Shown here: one piece after another, positions 36,000 to 46,749 of the stretch | How the letters are laid out: each line of letters starts with the position of its first letter | How positions within the stretch are numbered: position 1 is the stretch's first letter | Source of the DNA: Viscum album | Lineage: Eukaryota; Streptophyta; Magnoliopsida; Santalales; Viscaceae | Direction: 5' to 3' | DNA length: 64,000 bases | Assembly: GCA_963277665.1 (NCBI GenBank) | Contig: CAUJRU010000139.1 | Span: 806,001-870,000 of the forward strand | Program-made: the position numbers and the translations under genes | Notes under the pieces: generated by a model | What the model was told of the DNA's origin: nothing | The model's database searches: none | The model's input: the letters and a program-made list of their open reading frames with translations, nothing else

Positions 36000-36470
36000 C
36001 CTTTGTGATCTCTTAATAAAGGATGATCCATTTGTTTGGACAGAAAACTGTGAGGGTTCATTCTCAACCCTCAAATCCTCTCTCACCTCTCCTCCCATTA
36101 TGAAATCTCTAAATTGGAACCTTCCTTTAGAACTTATGTGTGATGCCAGTTACTTTTCTGCAGGATATGTGTTAGGACAATGTTGTGATAAAACTCCTTA
36201 GGTCATTTCTTATGCAAGAAATTCCTTAAATGATTCCCAAATCAACTACACCACCACTGAAAAGGAGTTACTTGCTATTGTGTTTTCATTAGAGAAGTTT
36301 AGGTCCTACCTCTTAGGATCCCCCATCACTATGTTCACTGACCATTATGCACTAAAATACCTCTTCCAAAAATAAGACACTAAGGTTAGACTAATTAGGT
36401 GGGTCCTTATCTTACAAGAATTTGAACCCACAATTAGTTAAGTTGGGGTTGATCAGTTGTTAAACTCTGG
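36000..36470 (+). pseudogene. RNase H of the Athila-like element, last domain present
   Basis: The reading shows LELMCDASYFSAGYVLGQ at about 36127-36180, then SYARNSLNDSQINYTTTEKE, LLAIVFSLEKFRSYLLGS and FTDHYALKYLFQK, with stops at about 36201 and 36375. Acidic catalytic positions are still visible. Sequence resembling Athila stops near 36470, where minus-strand Gypsy DNA begins. No integrase follows. Confidence 0.85.
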
Positions 36471-36479
36471 GGGTTTGTG

Positions 36480-36852
36480 AATTTAAAATAATTTTTCAAA
36501 ATAAAAAATTACCATGTACTTGGTTTCCTATAGAGGACTGCATGGTTAGAAAAACTGTGCACCCTAACCATGCACCCCTTCCCGACTCAATATACATGTA
36601 ACATGGATTATACTAGGAAGGAACATGGTTTATCAAAATTTGTACCAACCATGAAAACCCTTACTATCCAGGTTTTAATAATTTGCACTGGGGACGCATG
36701 TTTTGGGAAAACTGTGTGCCAATTATGCACAACCCAGAAAACCTCCAAAATTTTAAAATTTCACCCAAAACAACCTGATACAAGCCCTAAAAAAGAATGA
36801 TCAAAATAAGGGTCAAGGAGTACTTGAAAACAAGTAATATGATGTTATAACC
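36480..36852 (-). repeat. Possible truncated 3' LTR of chromovirus 3
   Basis: After the chromodomain the minus strand has a purine-rich tggtgaggagg (about 36855-36865) and then a region with loose similarity to the 5' LTR start, sharing words such as gggttgttttt and ttttgga. It also contains the inverted words catggttagggtgcac and ctaaccatgcag. It ends abruptly at the Athila-like element. The identification is weak because similarity to 46631-46250 is only patchy by eye. Confidence 0.35.
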
Positions 36853-36929
36853 TCCTCACCATATAAACATTCAATCCCCAAAAATCTTGACAATAATTTT
36901 TCATATCAATGAGATGAGGTCACTGGTAT

Positions 36930-37372
36930 CTCATTAGTGCCTCAAGCTCCCGTATCTCATGTGTATCAGAATTGTGTTTCTATAACACCCAGACCAATGG
37001 TATATTCATCCCATGAAGTACCTTTATCTCGTAATCAACAGTCCCGATTGGATGCTTGGTTATAGATAAATCAGGCTCAATGTCAAGATCACCCCAGCTC
37101 AAAACATGAGATGGATCCAAATGATAATTTTGTAACTCAGGTACATGGAACACATTATATTAATTTCAAATATGGTGGAAGTTATAAATGTTAAGAAAAT
37201 TTCCCCACCTTCTACAAAACCTAAAAAGGTCCCAAAAATGAGGATAAAGCTTCCCTTTCCTCCTAATCCTTTGAAGAACTAAATAAGGTGAAAATTTCAA
37301 GAACACCTGGTCACAAATAGAAAAATCCAACACTCTATGACGATGATCAACATAAGATTTATACTTTCTCAA
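36930..37372 (-). pseudogene. Integrase tail and chromodomain of chromovirus 3
   Basis: The 37166-37372 frame reads MRKYKSYVDHRHRVLDFSIC and VFLKFSPYLVLQRIRRKGKL, the GPY/F region. Downstream on the minus strand follow ELQNYHLDPSHVLSWGDLDI and KHPIGTVDYEIKVLHGMNI, then a stop where the chromodomain tryptophan region is expected and EIRELEALMRYQ. This is a decayed chromodomain. Stops near 36994 and 36915 break it. Confidence 0.8.
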
Positions 37373-37599
37373 TTATTTCAAAATTCTATGAAGAACCAAC
37401 TAAATATTTTTTTATCTCTTGTACTAAACTAAGTCTAACTAAGTATGTTTCACCAATATCCGACCAACACAACAAAGATTTTCATGGCCTTCTATACAAG
37501 GCCTAAAAAAGAGCCATTATGATCACTGATTTGTAAATGTGTTTATAATAAAACTCTACCAGAACCAAATGGTTAACCCAAGTTCCTTAAAAATGAAGG

Positions 37600-38340
37600 A
37601 TTCAAGCATGATTCATATCCTCTAAAATCTATATATCTGTCTCTATCTAGACATCAATCTAAATATGGTATATCGTACTCAAATGAACCTGAGATCCGAA
37701 CACCTACTAAATGAATTTCCAAAAGGTAAAATGGGGATCTCTATCAGAAACTATAACATATGGAACTCTGTGAAAATGAACAATCTCTTTCACATATATA
37801 TTACCTATCTCCTTATATTCCTTTGTATCACAAATGTGTAATAAGTGATATGATTTGGTCAGATTATTGATCACAACCCATATTGAATTCTTATTTCTAG
37901 GAATATATGGAAACCTAACCACAAAGTCTAAATAAATCTCATACCACTTCCATGTTGGAAATGGAAGTGGATGAAGTAAAAATTAATGTATCTGGTTCTT
38001 ATCCTTGAACTGTTGGATGTTATAACAATGTGAAACAAATTCAATGATGTAACGTCTCATACCTAGCCACCAGAATTGATGTTGTATATCATATAACATA
38101 TTTATTGTTGTTGTGTGTATAACCCATTGGGATTTATGGCAACCCCCATCACATATTTCCTCATAGATAATGGTACAACAAAAAATTGAAAATATATAAT
38201 ACCCTCTATGGAGAAGGACCACTCATCAGTGGTCTCCCTACCATAAAGAGAGTCTCTAATGCTACAAAACTCACCATCATGCTGGTGTTTCTGAAGAATC
38301 ATCTTAAGAATCGAATAGGACAACTGAACACTAGCCAAGA
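37600..38340 (-). pseudogene. Integrase of chromovirus 3
   Basis: The minus-strand reading contains a zinc-region piece QHQFWWLGMRRYIIEFVSHC at about 38010-38075. Downstream is the core VVINNLTKSYHLLHICD, EIVHFHRVPYVIVSDRDPHF at 37707-37922. The SDRD aspartates are kept. Several stops and a gap between the zinc part and core (about 37922-37985) break the frame. Confidence 0.82.
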
Positions 38341-38399
38341 CAACCTAATCCCCCATTTCCTGAACTTCTGTATAAAACTATGTAAAATGATACATCAAG

Positions 38400-39640
38400 T
38401 TACACTCTTCCGATGACTCTATTATGGCCTAGGTCAGTAGTTCCCTACTCAAAGCATTGACAACAACATTCCCTTTCCCCGATGTATAGGTGATGTCGAA
38501 ATTAAAGGACTACAAGTACTCCAAAAAAATGCATCTGGTAGAGATTAAAATATTTTTGAGAGAAGATATAACTCAATATCTCGTGGTTGGAATACATGGT
38601 AAAACTTTCCTTAAAAAGGTAGTTCCACCAACTCTTAAACACATGCATTACAACTAGGAATTTGAGGTCATGGGTTGGAGAGTTCTTCTCATTTGGCCTA
38701 ATATATCGGCAAATCTAGGATACCACGTGACCCCCTACATAAAAACATAGCCCAAACCTGAACTAGATGCGCCACAGAAGACCACCTAGCCCCGCCTAGC
38801 CTCTAGAAGAGTCAACAATAGCGTAGAAGTAAAAATACATTTAATCTCAATAAAAGAATTCTAACATTTATCATTTTAGACAAACTTTTCCCCCTTCTGA
38901 GTGAGATTAGTCATCGAAGAAGACAAATTTGAGAAATACTTTACGAATCGGTGATAATACCACCACTAAAACCAGAATCTATGAATATTGAAAACATTAT
39001 GTGGTTTCTTCCATTTCATAACATCTTTCACCTTTTTAGGGTCAACTAAGATACCATGTTCCAAGACCACGTGTCCCAATAAATTCACTTCCCAAATATA
39101 TAAATCATGTTTTGATAACTTGGAATAAAGTTATTGATTTCTCAACAATTCCATAACTACTCTTAGATGAATCACATGATCCTTCTTAGATTGAGGGTAA
39201 ACCGAGATGTCATCCACAAAGACCAACATTAACATATCAAGATACTCATGGAATGTTTATGTTCATCAAATCCAAAACTACTATAGGAGAATTGGTTAGG
39301 CCAAATGGCATGAAAAGATACTCATAATGGTCATACCTTCCCCGAAAGGCGGTTTTATGAATGTTAGATTATTTTATTCTCAACCGGTGATAACCAGACC
39401 GGAGATTAATCTTCAAGAACCAATTATCATCTCTTAACTGTTCAAAAAATCATTAATATGTGAAAAAAATATACTTTTTTTACCGTAAATCTGTTGAGTT
39501 TATGATAATCAACACATAAGTTAATTGTACCATCGTATTTATTTTAAAATAGAACATGTACCACCCAAGGGGACACACTCGAGCATATAAATACTTTCTC
39601 AAGAAAGTCATCCAACTGAGTCTTCAACTCTTTCATCTCA
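38400..39640 (-). pseudogene. Reverse transcriptase and RNase H of chromovirus 3
   Basis: Read on the minus strand the RT shows [19 protein letters not shown] at about 39290-39345 and VFVDDIS with FVDD at 39209-39220, so the catalytic pair is kept. Upstream RT motifs lie towards 39600. Downstream, in several frames, the connection and RNase H domains can be followed to about 38440 (traces of a VDALSR-type end near 38450). No open frame exceeds 80 codons, so the damage is heavy. Confidence 0.75.
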
Positions 39641-39739
39641 ACTAGATCCATATGGTAAGAAGTTATAGATGCTGGTTGAGCACCAAGCACTAAATAAATA
39701 GAGAACTATACCTCACGTACCATTGGAAAACCAAAGAAA

Positions 39740-40005
39740 TCAAAAGGAAACACATCAAGAAACTCGATGAAAATCAGAGAGAGATCATAACTCATAGATT
39801 CTTTCTCCAGGTCAAAATAAAACACTAATATTACTTTCCCCAACTATGAATAAAAAGGTCCTACTCTACTATACCTCGGGTCCAATTCTCCTTGAAAGAT
39901 GTGACATGCCCCATCAGGCGTGATAAAGGAGACCCATCAAAGATAACAGTCAATTTAGAACTTATCAGAAATAAGTCAATCCAGCCAAAAAATTGCATCA
40001 AGAGG
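39740..40005 (-). pseudogene. Protease end of chromovirus 3 at the Copia junction
   Basis: The minus strand at about 40005-39890 reads MQFFGWIDLFLISSKLTVIF and DGSPLSRLMGHVTSF, resembling the Ty3/Gypsy segment after the protease flap (GMDWL...). The similarity begins right where Copia integrase sequence ends on the other strand, marking the junction at about 40005. The catalytic triad is absent. Confidence 0.55.
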
Positions 40006-40236
40006 TTTCATGTTAAGGCCTTCTCGTGCAACAAACTAGCACCCCAAGGAACAAAGTGTATCTTTATAGGATATCCCAAGGAAATGAAAGGATATTACCT
40101 ATATAAACCTTCAGACAAGAAAGTGACTGTCGCCAGACAAGCCATCTTTCTTGAGAGGGAGCACATTCTCAAAAAGGATAGTGGGAGCAAGATTGAATTC
40201 TATGAAGTTGATGCTCAAGATACACAAGAGTTGGTA
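40006..40236 (+). pseudogene. Copia integrase C-terminal region
   Basis: The frame contains KLAPQGTKCIFIGYPKEMKG, YYLYKPSDKKVTVARQAIFL and EREHILKK, the conserved stretch after the Copia integrase core. The open frame begins upstream at 39892, but the first 38 residues are not Copia-like and belong to the other element's DNA read in this frame, an accidental fusion. A stop follows at 40237. Confidence 0.85.
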
Positions 40237-40362
40237 TAGGAACAAGTTCCACAGGTCCCTGTGGAAGAGGTTCCAAAAACAGAAGTACTACATAGGAGCT
40301 CTAGAGAGGTAAGGGAACCATAGAGATTTGGTTTCCTAGTCACCGAGGATGGTGAATCATTA

Positions 40363-41180
40363 TTGTTGGACAATGATGAACCTCTATTCTACAAGGAATC
40401 AATAAAAATCTCAGAAGCTGCAAGATGTCTAGAAGCTATGAATTTTGAGATTGATTCCATGTATCAGAATCAAGTCTGGGTTCTGGTCGATGAGACAATT
40501 GATGTAAAGCCTGTTGGATGCAAATGGGTATTCAAGAGAAAACTGGACATGGAAGGTCAAGTTAGCACCTATAAAGCAATGATAGTGGCTAAAGGATTCA
40601 GACAGCGTCAAGGAATTGACTATGATGAAACCTTCTCTCTAGTTTATATGTTTAAATCCATAAGAATCATAATTTCCATAATATCTTACCATGACTATGA
40701 GATTTGGAAAATCGATGTCAAAACAGCATTCCTTAATGAGAACCTTCAAAAAGATGTCTATATGACACAACCAGAAGGGTTTGTGACACTAGGTGAAGCC
40801 TAATGGGTTTGTAAGTTGCAGAAATCCATTTATGGATTAAAGCAAGCATCCAGTTCATGGAATATTCGATTTGATGAAGATATAAAAGAATTTGGTTGCA
40901 TTAAGAATTAATGTGAGCCCTATGTTTATAATCAATTTAATGGGAATGCGATAGTTATCCTAGTAGTATATGTTGATGACATATTGATTATTGGAAATGA
41001 TGTACCAATCTTACAGTCAGCTAAGGACTGTTTGAACAAGTGTTTCTCCATGAAGGGCTTGGGTGAAGCAACCTACATTCTAGGGATCAAGATCATTCGT
41101 GATAGATCCAAGAGGATGCTTGGACTAAGTCAGGGTATATACATTGACTAGATACTAAAGCGATTTAGTATGGAATAATC
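40363..41180 (+). pseudogene. Copia reverse transcriptase
   Basis: The domain starts with EAARCLEAMNFEIDSMYQN and VGCKWVFKRKLDMEGQVSTY, then IDYDETFSLV, IDVKTAFLNENLQKDVYM and, after a stop at 40801, KSIYGLKQASSSW. The YVDD box is intact at 40969-40980. It is followed by KGLGEATYILGIKI and a damaged end. Motif spacing is normal for Copia RT, so most damage is by point stops. Confidence 0.93.
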
Positions 41181-41399
41181 TAAGAGGAAATTAGTTCTAG
41201 TGTCACATGACCTACATCTTTCTAAGAAAATGTGTCCATAGACACAACCGGAAAAATATATAATGAGTAATATCCCATACGCTTTGGCTATAGGATCTAT
41301 CATGTATTCCATGTAATGTACCAGCCTTGATGTTGTCTATGCACTAAGCATGGTAGGAAGATATCAAGAAAATCTATGAGAAAAAAATTGGACTACTGT

Positions 41400-41959
41400 T
41401 AAGATATCCTTAAGTATCTGAGAAGAACTAAGGATATGTTCCTGGTGTATGGAGGAGATGAGGAGCTTGTCATCAGAGGGTATGCTGATGCTGGTTTTCA
41501 AATAGATCATAATGATATGAAGTCGCAATCTGGATATGTTTTATGTCTCAATGGAGAAGCTGTGAGCTGGAAGAGTTCAAATCAACTAGTTTTCACCGAT
41601 TATAAAGTAGAGTCTGAATATATAGTGGATTCTGATGCAGCCAAGGAATCCGTCTGGATTTGGAACTTTTTCCAATAGCTTGATGTGGTGCCTAGAAGTA
41701 AATACCCTGTCACATTGTACTGTGATAATACTGCAGCGGTAGCTCTTGAAAAATAACCAAGGTCACATCAACGGACAAAGAACATACTCTGGAAGTATCA
41801 CGTCTTGAGGGATTTCTATCAAAGGGGTGAAGTTGTGGTGAGCAGAGTGTCCACAGAAGAGAACGTGGTAGACGCCATGACTAAAGGCATATCTCAGTAG
41901 AAGCATGAATATTATCTAAGAGCTAGTGGGTTAAAGGTTGTTAGCAGTTGGCTCTAATC
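41400..41959 (+). pseudogene. Copia RNase H
   Basis: Open at 41436-41678 with IRGYADAGFQIDHNDMKSQ, SGYVLCLNGEAVSWKSS and ESEYIVDSDAAKESVW. Reading then continues as LYCDNTAAVALEK, a stop, SHQRTKNILWKYH and ENVVDAMTKGI to a terminal stop at about 41957. The sequence is typical of Copia RNase H, with stops at about 41677, 41755 and 41898. Confidence 0.9.
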
Positions 41960-41960
41960 C

Positions 41961-41970
41961 AAGTGGGAGT
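41961..41970 (+). promoter_or_regulatory. Polypurine tract of the Copia element
   Basis: aagtgggagt lies directly after the RNase H stop and just before the LTR, the standard Copia arrangement. Confidence 0.75.
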
Positions 41971-41971
41971 C

Positions 41972-43985
41972 TTTTGGAGTTGGTGGCCTAGAACCAACTA
42001 CTTTGTACTTTATTCATTAATAAATACCTTAACACATCTTGATTGTTCTTTTGCATGAAAATGCATGTGATAATGTCCTAAGGACAACTGTTGCATTAAA
42101 GGGTCATAGTGGATCCCTGCTATGATGAGAACTCGGAAGTGCCATAACACTGTTCTTGAATATATGTTCTATGGATGGGTGATGTTATTTGAGGGACATA
42201 AATAATACATACCATTAGGGGTGATGACTCATAAAACATTGAGGCACCTTCTCATGGTGTGCACCCTTGGTAATATCCAGGAGGATATTATGAGAACGAG
42301 ACCCGCCAGTAGGAAATCCATATTTCATAGTTTCATTGGATGTTTCTATCTGCAGATGTGTGTATTGGTACTTAGACTTTAAGATTATTATTAATGGATA
42401 TTACAACTTTTTCACTTAGATTTATTGATGAAAATAGTGACGACACACTGTTCGCAGCGAGGTAGGATACGTTGGGTGCGTCAGGAGTAATACTGCATTA
42501 ATAGATAATGCGAGAACGGATTTTTCCCTTCTGTTCCATAACAGAATTAGATATCTTAGGCCCTTTGATAGAACTGATATATCCTAAATAAATCCATGGC
42601 CATGGTAAGGTATGGGTGATTTCAATTCCGGAATGTCAAAAAAGAATAATCGATCACATGGGCTGATGGCACTAGCATTCAACCTGTTTGATTCGAGATA
42701 TCATGACAAAGGGGTTATATTACACGGTAAGCGTTCGTATGAGGTGATATGTCAGTGCGAAGTCAACTTCTTTCTCTTGGGTGCCTTGACATATTGCTAG
42801 ACAATAATCTGGGTCTTTAGAAAAACCCGCCTAATTCCAACGAGAAAGAGGCCTAGAGGGCCACACACTAAGTGTGTCCATGTATCTCAGTTAAATATTA
42901 ATTTAACAAGTTAAATAAATATTATTCCTGATTGTGTTTTAATAATTATTTAAGGATGCATGATCTCATTTATTTCGACACTAGTTATTCGAGAGAATAT
43001 ATTGTGGACAAAATAATATATATTTATTAGCGAGTAACGAAGTTGCATTTATTTAAGAAATAAATAGCTATTACTAAAGGACTAATAAATGTGGTGGAGG
43101 AAATAAAGAAAAATGGAAAATAAAATTGCACACTGTGTATATTGAATATACACACCATGTAGTTTTATGGAAAATGAGTACACTCCATGTATTAATGATT
43201 ACACGACATGTAGTTTTTAAAGTTGGGATTTTGAGGAAATAATACCGGTTTATTAAATGACATTTATTATAATCAGCATGGCCGCATGTCAAGGAATTAA
43301 TCATTCGACATGGGGGGTTTTCAATAAGAGTTAATGAAATAAATAAAACGTGTAACATGATTTTTTATTGTCATAACTCTATAACCTCAATCCTGATTAT
43401 AAATATCCTCACAACCCCAACACGTTTTCCCAATCATTGTGCACAATAGTTCTAGAGAGTTCACGGAAGGCCGAAAGAACTACTTCCTCTAAGAACGCTC
43501 TCATGATCGAGAGAGATCCTCCTCCATCGGATCAAGGCGATCGAAGGAGGACATCGCAAGTGAAGGTTCTTCTGTGCTAGAACCTGGAGATCCCTTCCGT
43601 GACATCCGGAGATATGTGGAGCACGTGTGGAACACCGCTAGAGGAATCCTACACTTGGATTCTACGACGCAATGACAGATCACATCAGATCATGACCAGA
43701 TACATCAACGAAGAAAGAATTACACCAAGGTAATTCTTGTGAATTAATTAAATTAATTATAACCAACATATGATGATCCTATATCTATGGTTCTAGGACT
43801 CCCTATTTTGTTTTTCATTCTTCATTCTATTCTGAAGTTCCAGCATTTTACATCGTGACAGATCTTAGATTGATCATTGTTAACAATAAAATAAAAGGTG
43901 GGTACTCCCACCAACACGCTTCCGCTGCGCCCAGAACCTACAATAACTAGAATAAATTAAATTTAAGTTCAAACACGATCCAACA
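41972..43985 (+). repeat. 3' LTR of the Copia element
   Basis: The LTR starts ttttggagttgg (a usual tgttgga start with one G-to-T change) and ends gatccaaca, giving an imperfect terminal inverted repeat. Length is about 2.0 kb. A near-terminal cgcttccgctgcgccc run (about 43917-43933) resembles the end of many plant Copia LTRs. It carries three ACAC/ATGTA motifs at 43149-43212. The right junction with gag-like DNA of the other element is at 43986. Confidence 0.7.
43149..43212 (+). repeat. Three ACAC-N-ATGTA motifs in the Copia LTR
   Basis: tacacaccatgta (43149-43161), tacactccatgta (43179-43191) and tacacgacatgta (43200-43212) are near-copies with 17 and 8 bp between them. cacactgtgtat precedes at about 43129. 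They resemble the palindromes in the Gypsy LTRs. Confidence 0.7.
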
Positions 43986-44494
43986 AATTCTGATCCAAGA
44001 GGGCCCATAACACCTCAGGGACTAAAGTTTGGCATTCATCCAAATGATACCTTACACATACTGCTACCCTATCAAATAGAAGGTATTCTATCATGGAATC
44101 TATCACAATAGCCTACATATCTATCACAATATCTATCACAACAATATACAATCAGTAATGCACCTTAAATGGCATGACAAGAATGCATGACATGTGATCT
44201 CTAGCAAGTTCCTATTTGATGTATGAGATATAATTCCCTCATATCATTGGGTTGAAATAGAATAGAACCATGATGGTATCAACAATAACAACACAAAACA
44301 TGTGTGTCACCCAACAATGAAATCAAATCAACTGTAACAATTAAAAAACCATAAAAATTACAATAATCGAGGAAACTTGGATTTTCCCTATACACGGGTC
44401 AGATACTCCTGAGTATAAATTATTACCAACTACATATTCCTTCCTCTACCTGTCTATATGATAAAAATAGTAAGATAAAATAGAAAAGAACCTC
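43986..44494 (-). pseudogene. Gag remnant of chromovirus 3
   Basis: This is the 5' internal region of the minus-strand element, between its PBS and the Copia junction. Near 44020-44060 a minus-strand reading (RYHLDECQTLVPEVLWALLD) has gag-like character, but no conserved gag motif is clear. The rest is a leader with many stops. Confidence 0.4.
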
Positions 44495-44505
44495 CTCTGA
44501 TACCA
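44495..44505 (-). promoter_or_regulatory. Primer-binding site of chromovirus 3
   Basis: The minus strand reads tggtatcagag, identical over 11 bases to the initiator-Met-tRNA-type site used by many plant Gypsy elements. It sits three bases after the LTR end, which fixes the orientation and shows that this LTR is the 5' one. Confidence 0.9.
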
Positions 44506-45334
44506 CTTTGTAACATCCTAGTTTTGGGTGCCGCCCAAAGGTTCCCTGTACCCGGTTGGTCAAATGACCTCGAGGGCATTTCCCCGAACGCCAAAGGCTT
44601 CTATCTAGCAGCGAGGTCCTTGGGAGTGATAGTGGGGAAAATATTACCTCATTTACATAGTAACACAATAGAAAAAATAGTAAACAGTAGAGAAAATAGT
44701 AATACCATGCAACAAGAGTAAATAGTGGAAGACTGATAGCATAAATAAGTGCAGCATATGTAAATAAATGATGCATGTCACATGTAATTAGGGAATCAGC
44801 CAAACAAGTCACAATGCTAGAAATACAATAATGAAACCAAAGTACATAAAACAGCAAACTCTAATAGCATCTCAACCATCAGCATGGTCCCATAATCTCC
44901 AGCTCCAACAGTAATCAAGTACCTGATGAAGCAGGGTTCTTGACCTTATCTATACCTGCAAAAATATAATATTTTTAGGTCCAAAAGCATGACCCAAATA
45001 GGTTGTGAGGAAGAACCCAGAAGGCAACCACCAAAATACTTGTTCCTAACATTCAGTGAATATATACAATAGGAAATATGCATAAACAAAGCAATAAACT
45101 AGGAAGTACTAAAAAGTAAACAATATTACAGTTTCAATTACATTCATTTACATTTATAAATTATTCAAAGCATTGAATAATGTTACCTCAGGATCTAGCC
45201 TAATCTTTGTATCCCCTTATATAATAACAAAATAGATTTCTCAAAGGACCATCTAACAAACAAGTAAGACCGAGTCCAAGCTTGTGCTTTGGCTTGGTAG
45301 ACTTGTCATAATCAATTAATCATTCACAAGAAAC

Positions 45335-45745
45335 CCTCTGGTAAAGTTCTCACAGTATTACCCCCTGGTTCAACATATCATCAATTCAAAAAATAATAAT
45401 GACCCTCTGGGAACTCTAACATAGTATAACCACTTTGGTCCTGCATAGTACTAATAAATTTCAAAAGACCACCTAGGTAGCTCTCACGGTCAATACCCCT
45501 TAATCTTCATAGCAACAATATAAAATATAATGACCCCCTAGAAGCTCTATCAGTTAATTCCCTGTGGTCCAATGTTCATTTAATAATGACCCTCTGGGAA
45601 ACTCTCACGGTTTAACCCCTCTTGTCAATGACCCCATGATAGCTCTCACAGTCAATACCTATGGTTATTCATAACAACAATTCATAATTAAAAGACCCTG
45701 CCTCGGGAATCTCTCATAGTCAATTCCCCTTGGTCATAATTTTAT
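45335..45745 (-). repeat. Degenerate tandem repeat in LTR of chromovirus 3
   Basis: About seven units of roughly 40-65 bp share (plus strand) gaccctctgggaa, then ctctcacggtc and ccccttggtc. Unit starts lie near 45335, 45401, 45465, 45531, 45587, 45629 and 45694. Spacing varies because of indels between the conserved cores. Confidence 0.75.
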
Positions 45746-46509
45746 AATGTGAAATTCATACATCTCATATAAACAACAACTCCATATTAACAACACTAGG
45801 CATGGAAAATAAAGAAACCTAACATTATTTCTAGACCCAATGTCCATAACCAATAAACATGGGAAACACATCCATATTCAAGGTAATAAACCTTATTCAT
45901 AATCAATAACCCTTTCTCAAACAAACAAACCACAACAGAGATTAAACATGGTTAAATTCTAAAACACGCAAAACCCTAAACATGGGTATCCACCACTTTA
46001 AGAATATACAATTCAATGAAAAATGAAGAAAGGCACAAACCACCTACCTCAATGTTGTATAATGAACACTCTTGAATGTTAGCCCTTGAATCAGCCTATA
46101 AAATCATAAATATATAAAAATGACAAAAAATTTTGCCCTTGAATAACTCAAGAGAGAGGAGAAATCAAGAAGAGAGGATCTAGGAGAAAATTGAACTCAC
46201 CGATGGGAATACAACGCACCTGGTAGGATCTCAATCAGAGCTCGGATGGATGAATGGTAGGGTTTCAAAGTTTTCAGCCATCTCGTCACTCTACTGTACG
46301 AGACACAGGAAGAAGAAGACGTTTGTGGAGATTAGATGCGACCCTAGTCCGATTAATCAAATAAAAAGAAAAGTACATGATTTGTTCATTTAATGTACAT
46401 GCCATGTACTAGCCTCAACCGTCCCCTGCTTTAGGCGGTCTTCCAGGTCACCACACAGGCATGTACTCGGCTGTTAAACGGCCAGCACACGGCTACATGC
46501 GGCAACTGG

Positions 46510-46545
46510 GTACACGGTGTGTACTCATGAGTACATGGTGCGTAC
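46510..46545. repeat. Palindrome cluster in LTR of chromovirus 3
   Basis: gtacac-ggt-gtgtac (46510-46524) overlaps the perfect 14-bp palindrome gtactcatgagtac (46521-46534), followed by the near copy gtacatggtgcgtac (46531-46545). More gtaca/tgtac words lie at 46370-46470. The type is the same as in LTR 1 and the Copia LTR. Confidence 0.8.
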
Positions 46546-46639
46546 TTTGAAAATTTCCAAATTCTTCCTTTTTCCTAAAAAACAACCCGAAATAAAGATC
46601 CATACATGAAATGAAGATCCGGGTTCTTACACCCCCGCA

Positions 46640-46745
46640 CCCTTTATCAGCGCTTGTACACCATCTTTATCCCTAGTCAAGCATAGATTCGAACCTGAGA
46701 CCTCTGCCTTTATTGCCCAATGAATTTTCCATGGCTCCATCCATC
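46640..46745 (-). other. tRNA-like head of a short repeat
   Basis: The minus strand carries ggttcgaatct (plus 46685-46695), a good box B of tRNA promoters, with a weak box A candidate about 33 bp upstream (ggagccatgga). Beyond it comes gctgataaagggtgc. A related arrangement occurs at 59945-60140. It could be a tRNA-derived SINE or a tRNA-like part of a larger repeat. It is too degenerate to be a tRNA gene. Confidence 0.4.
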
Positions 46746-46749
46746 TTTG

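Larger units (their letters stand above)
30598..36480 (+). mobile_element. Athila-like Ty3/Gypsy element, cut off after RNase H
   Basis: The order is probable 5' LTR, a PBS of the Asp-tRNA type, gag, a protease with DLGAS, RT and RNase H. These features and the RT sequence style (HFPLPFIEQVLERVAGH, CFLDGYSGYNKI) fit the Athila lineage. Reading ends in the RNase H domain near 36470, where another retroelement starts on the opposite strand, so integrase, any envelope-like ORF and the 3' LTR are missing. Internal stops and frame changes show that it is inactive. Confidence 0.85.
40006..43985 (+). mobile_element. Ty1/Copia element, 5' truncated, inside chromovirus 3
   Basis: From about 40006 the + strand carries the end of a Copia integrase, then RT, RNase H and a 3' LTR. 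There is no 5' LTR, gag, protease or integrase core. Upstream of 40006 the DNA belongs to the minus-strand chromovirus, and after 43985 it returns to that element. The RT and RNase H resemble the Tork/Angela type, an inference from motif style. Stops at about 40238, 40801, 40910 and later inactivate it. Confidence 0.85.
36480..46631 (-). mobile_element. Minus-strand Ty3/Gypsy chromovirus 3, split by a Copia element
   Basis: On the minus strand a 5' LTR (46631-44509), PBS and a gag remnant are followed, beyond a Copia insertion, by protease remnants, RT, RNase H, integrase and chromodomain ending near 36930. The 3' LTR appears to survive only as a fragment next to the Athila-like element. Sequence style matches the other two chromoviruses. 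The Copia junctions lie near 40005 and 43985. Most of gag and the start of the protease are missing between them, so DNA was lost as well as gained. Confidence 0.8.
44509..46631 (-). repeat. 5' LTR of chromovirus 3
   Basis: On the minus strand it starts tgtaagaacccgg (46631) and ends ggatgttaca (44509), length about 2.1 kb. The adjacent PBS confirms it. It contains a tandem array at 45335-45745 and palindromes at 46510-46545. The complementary read gives a second TG...CA pair, so orientation rests on the PBS. The matching 3' LTR is absent or fragmentary. Confidence 0.85.

Noticed and set aside
36480..36852. Athila 3' LTR
   Set aside because: The Athila integrase is missing and the sequence has only a loose match to the neighbouring Gypsy LTR, so it was listed as a doubtful fragment of that element instead.
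45335..45745. CRISPR array
   Set aside because: Units are degenerate and of uneven spacing, in plant LTR DNA; there are no identical repeats with unique spacers.
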